Of a stretch of DNA of 64,000 bases, positions 61,645 through 64,000 are shown one piece after another. The translations under genes were made by a program, and so were the position numbers. Under the pieces are notes generated by a model. It made no database searches. It was not told the DNA's origin and worked only from the letters and a program-made list of their open reading frames with translations. Every line of letters begins with the position of its first letter. The stretch's first letter is position 1. The DNA is from Lasioglossum baleicum (taxonomy: Eukaryota; Arthropoda; Insecta; Hymenoptera; Halictidae): assembly GCF_051020765.1 (NCBI RefSeq), contig NC_134941.1, forward strand, positions 5,084,001-5,148,000. The letters are read 5' to 3'.

Positions 61645-61677
61645 ATGTTGACGGTTTTGATCGCTGGATTCTGCACG
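61645..61677 (+). CDS. Candidate first coding exon with secretory leader start
   Basis: The exon 61436-61677 follows a 99-bp intron (donor GTAAGG at 61337; acceptor CCGTTCCTCCCCTCCAG ending 61435). It contains no ATG before 61645, as in a 5' leader. The ATG (context AAGATC-ATG-T) opens M-L-T-V-L-I-A-G-F-C-T, a hydrophobic run like the start of a signal peptide. A strong donor GTAGGT at 61678 follows, in phase 0. The remaining exons would lie after a long intron, beyond the window. The gene cannot be identified from eleven residues. The combined splice signals make a real 5' end more likely than chance, but there is no homology support. Confidence 0.45.
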
Positions 61678-63403
61678 GTAGGTCCTGTTTTAAAAAATTT
61701 TTTGCTAGATCTCTGTCACAGAGATCACTCTATCTCAAATTCGTCAACGATTTTTAGGTACACACGTAGACTCGTGTAGGTATTTTTGCGGAAATTTGAA
61801 TCAGAAAGGAATTCATTTATAACTTATAAATTGGGTAGGCTTCGAACTGACTTGTTCGACTTAAATTGATATATCCTATGATTATAAATATTGTTTTCAC
61901 ATTTCTACGTTTTCTTATTATTACAGCAATAAATTTACAACTTCTATATTACAATAAAAAGCTGTATATTTTTGCATGAGAAAATGTAAAAATCATTTAA
62001 TGATTGATAGTTCAATTTCAAAACAGTCTTAAACAGAGTAAAACATAGCACAATCATTTTCCCAGTTTTAATTCGTATTACATACCTGGACTCTTAGTGT
62101 CCATATAAATGAGTTATAAACATCAAGAAATTTTTCTCGTGACAGAAACCACAGTCGATTTAAACATTCGAGCATCTCTTTTACAACAAATTCTTAAAAC
62201 TTGATCTACAATTTTTTTGAGCTTGGTATACTGCCATCTTTGCAATTATTATTACACCGTGAAGTCCTTACACTTTACATAATCTTTGTTCCTTATGTTT
62301 GTTCTATAAAACAGAGGCAACGTTTCAACGTTTTCAGAATATGGAACCAAGACTAAAAATTTATTCGATATTTGCAAAAGGTATACAAGTCTCAAATAAT
62401 GTGCGCTGAGGTTTGTGAATGTACGAACATTACAGAGTAATATGGATAGAGGCAGTTTGATGTCATCTTGCCGAAACGGGAAAAAAGGAGAGAATTTATG
62501 GCGCCGTAAAGGCGCAGTTGCGGTTCTCTCGTACAAAACGGAAAAAATATATACTGTATATAGTTATCTAGAAGGCAATCGGGAGAGAGGATTCGAGCAG
62601 GAGGACCGTTTTACGTAACAGATTTCGGTTGTTCCTTTCCTCTCTTCCCGTTAAATTCCCGGGCATCAATCGAATCTGCCCGCGCGTGTGCCACTTCATG
62701 TACACCTTCACGTGTGCACATTATTAAAATGTGTCGACGTTTACGCGTCCCAACGTGCGTGTAGAAAATCTACGAGATCTCTTTTCTACACTGAATTATT
62801 CACAAGACATTTTAAGCGACGTTATTTGCTATTCTTATCTACACATGCCGCAAACTGCGTTTCTTAATATTTGTTCCGACGTGCTACTGTTAGGTGGGTG
62901 GAAAAATGATCAAATTCCATCACTTTGTGTTTTACAAATGATTTTTCTAACAGATCTTATTGCTTATCATTTCGGAGCTTCGTTATTGCTTAGTTGCATT
63001 GAGATAATTTTTCTAGCGATTAATAGAGTTTACTTTGAGCAGAATTATTCAATCATAGTACCTAACAAAAATCTTTAAGACGTCACAAACCCACTTCGAC
63101 ATTCTTCAATAAGTTATATTACTTATGTTTTCAATCGTTACGATCAGAATTCAGAAGTCGTTTAGTCACGCGACTTGACAGAAACGCGCTAGGAGAAACT
63201 GTTCGGTTAATAGAATGTTAGAAAATAAGAGGAATTTATGGAGTTTCTGACACGTGCAGCAGGATTTTATTATAGTCTAATAATGAAAGAATCTCGAAGA
63301 ATTTCAAGAATGTTGAAACTGAAAATCGTTTTCAATTAGATAAAGTTACTTTCATACTGCAGCTTCACCACATTCCAATTGCGCAACTAGCATAGAAATT
63401 ACT
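61678..63403. other. Gene-free stretch, probable intron if the 61,645 start is real
   Basis: No convincing second exon is found. The frame at 62731-63078 (+) was read: it has mixed hydrophobic content but no recognised family and no clear acceptor at its start. A CpG-richer pocket lies at 62,640-62,760. Confidence 0.4.
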
Positions 63404-63687
63404 GTACACGGTGTAAAGAAATTATATGTCGCGACTAGTATAGGATGATTCTATGTATATCCTCGATTTGGTTAAAATTGAACTAAACAAGGTGCCGCAA
63501 GATTTACCTTGACCTTGAATTTCAAAAGTGCAAAAGGAACCATGGGTCGCAACTCAATACGATGCAATTAAAAAAATTGTTGACCTTTTGACCTTAAAAT
63601 TCAAGGTCAAGGTCAATTTTGCGGCACTTTCCTTAGTTTAATTTCAAGCTAGTAGCCGCGACATATAATTTCTTTACACCCTGTACA
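63404..63687. mobile_element. Foldback MITE, about 284 bp, TA-bounded
   Basis: The left end TACACGGTGTAAAGAAATTA and following TATGTCGCG are inverted at the right end (CGCGACATATAATTTC, then TTTACACCCTGTA). Inner blocks also pair: GGTGCCGCAAGATT with its inverse, and CCTTGACCTTGAATTT with AAAATTCAAGGTCAAGG. TA at both outer ends suits a Tc1/mariner-type target, but the class is uncertain. There is no coding capacity. Confidence 0.75.
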
Positions 63688-64000
63688 TAGAGTCATAGAG
63701 AGAAAGAGAGAGAAAAGATCCTCCAAATAGAGTCATTTAATGTTTATATATTAATTTGGCACAAAAATTTCTTTATTAGCCATCACCTTGTATCGAAACT
63801 GTATATTTATAAAGTTTCACTCGTAAAAACTATCTCATTTGCAATGATAATTTAGATAAATATTATTTTTCTTAATACGAACATGTTACTAATAACGTTT
63901 TAGGACCGTAAGCACAGCACAGACGTGAAAATTACAATTCATTCAAATAATTATACATAGAGTGGCACGCATATAACTGTTAAACAATACTCTTTTATAT
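63688..64000. other. Gene-free AT-rich end of window
   Basis: AT-rich sequence with a short GAGAAAGAGAGAG run near 63,700. No feature is seen. Confidence 0.5.

Noticed and set aside
62731..63078. 115-codon + frame with hydrophobic stretches, possibly receptor-like
   Set aside because: Starts from a CpG pocket without a clear acceptor. I could not match it to any receptor family, so no call is made.
1..64000. tRNA, rRNA, known microRNA or CRISPR-like arrays
   Set aside because: Visual search found no tRNA box pairs, conserved rRNA words, familiar microRNA sequences or regularly spaced repeats. A covariance-model scan would be needed to exclude small RNAs.

Overview
This is a eukaryotic nuclear window, almost certainly from an insect and most likely a hymenopteran (bee, ant or wasp). 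The evidence is a complete spliced exuperantia gene, short GT-AG introns, AT-rich DNA with scattered CpG-rich islands, and degenerate mariner-, piggyBac- and hAT-type remnants. No bacterial-style coding is present. Most short open frames here are chance frames in non-coding DNA. The clade assignment is inference from the protein and the sequence style.

Layout. Positions 1 to about 51,900 hold no gene that I can support in full. They carry small inverted-repeat elements: two about 80-bp mariner-derived MITEs (6674-6753, 21292-21372), two TTAA-flanked piggyBac-like MITEs (17972-18226, 33567-33776), one hAT-type MITE with an 8-bp target duplication (38217-38409), and several long foldbacks (9943-10391, 45126-45811, 49544-49928). 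There are also local tandem duplications and a very degenerate short repeat family present about 15 times. Between these lie CpG-rich islands that look like promoters or 5' exons, notably around 11,150-11,605, 15,900-16,560 and 46,650-47,240. In two of them a splice donor follows a plausible start or core promoter, but no downstream coding exons can be joined to them inside the window.

Positions about 52,000-55,560 hold exuperantia on the + strand: a non-coding 5' exon, five coding exons encoding 414 residues, and a poly(A) signal. Exuperantia is an RNA-binding pseudo-nuclease needed for localisation of maternal mRNA in the insect oocyte. The reading frame is intact through four short introns with matching phases.

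Positions 55,560-61,190 are again gene-free apart from a strongly CpG-rich island (58,180-58,900). At 61,196-61,677 there is a credible 5' end of another + strand gene: a non-coding exon, a 99-bp intron, and an exon ending in an 11-codon secretory-leader-like start followed by a good splice donor. The rest of that gene would lie beyond the window. A foldback element lies at 63,404-63,687.

No tRNA, rRNA, CRISPR or intact transposase gene was recognised. I found no convincing undescribed multi-gene system. The main points worth checking are the retained nuclease-like motif III in exuperantia, the set of foldback elements, and the candidate first exons in the gene-poor part.
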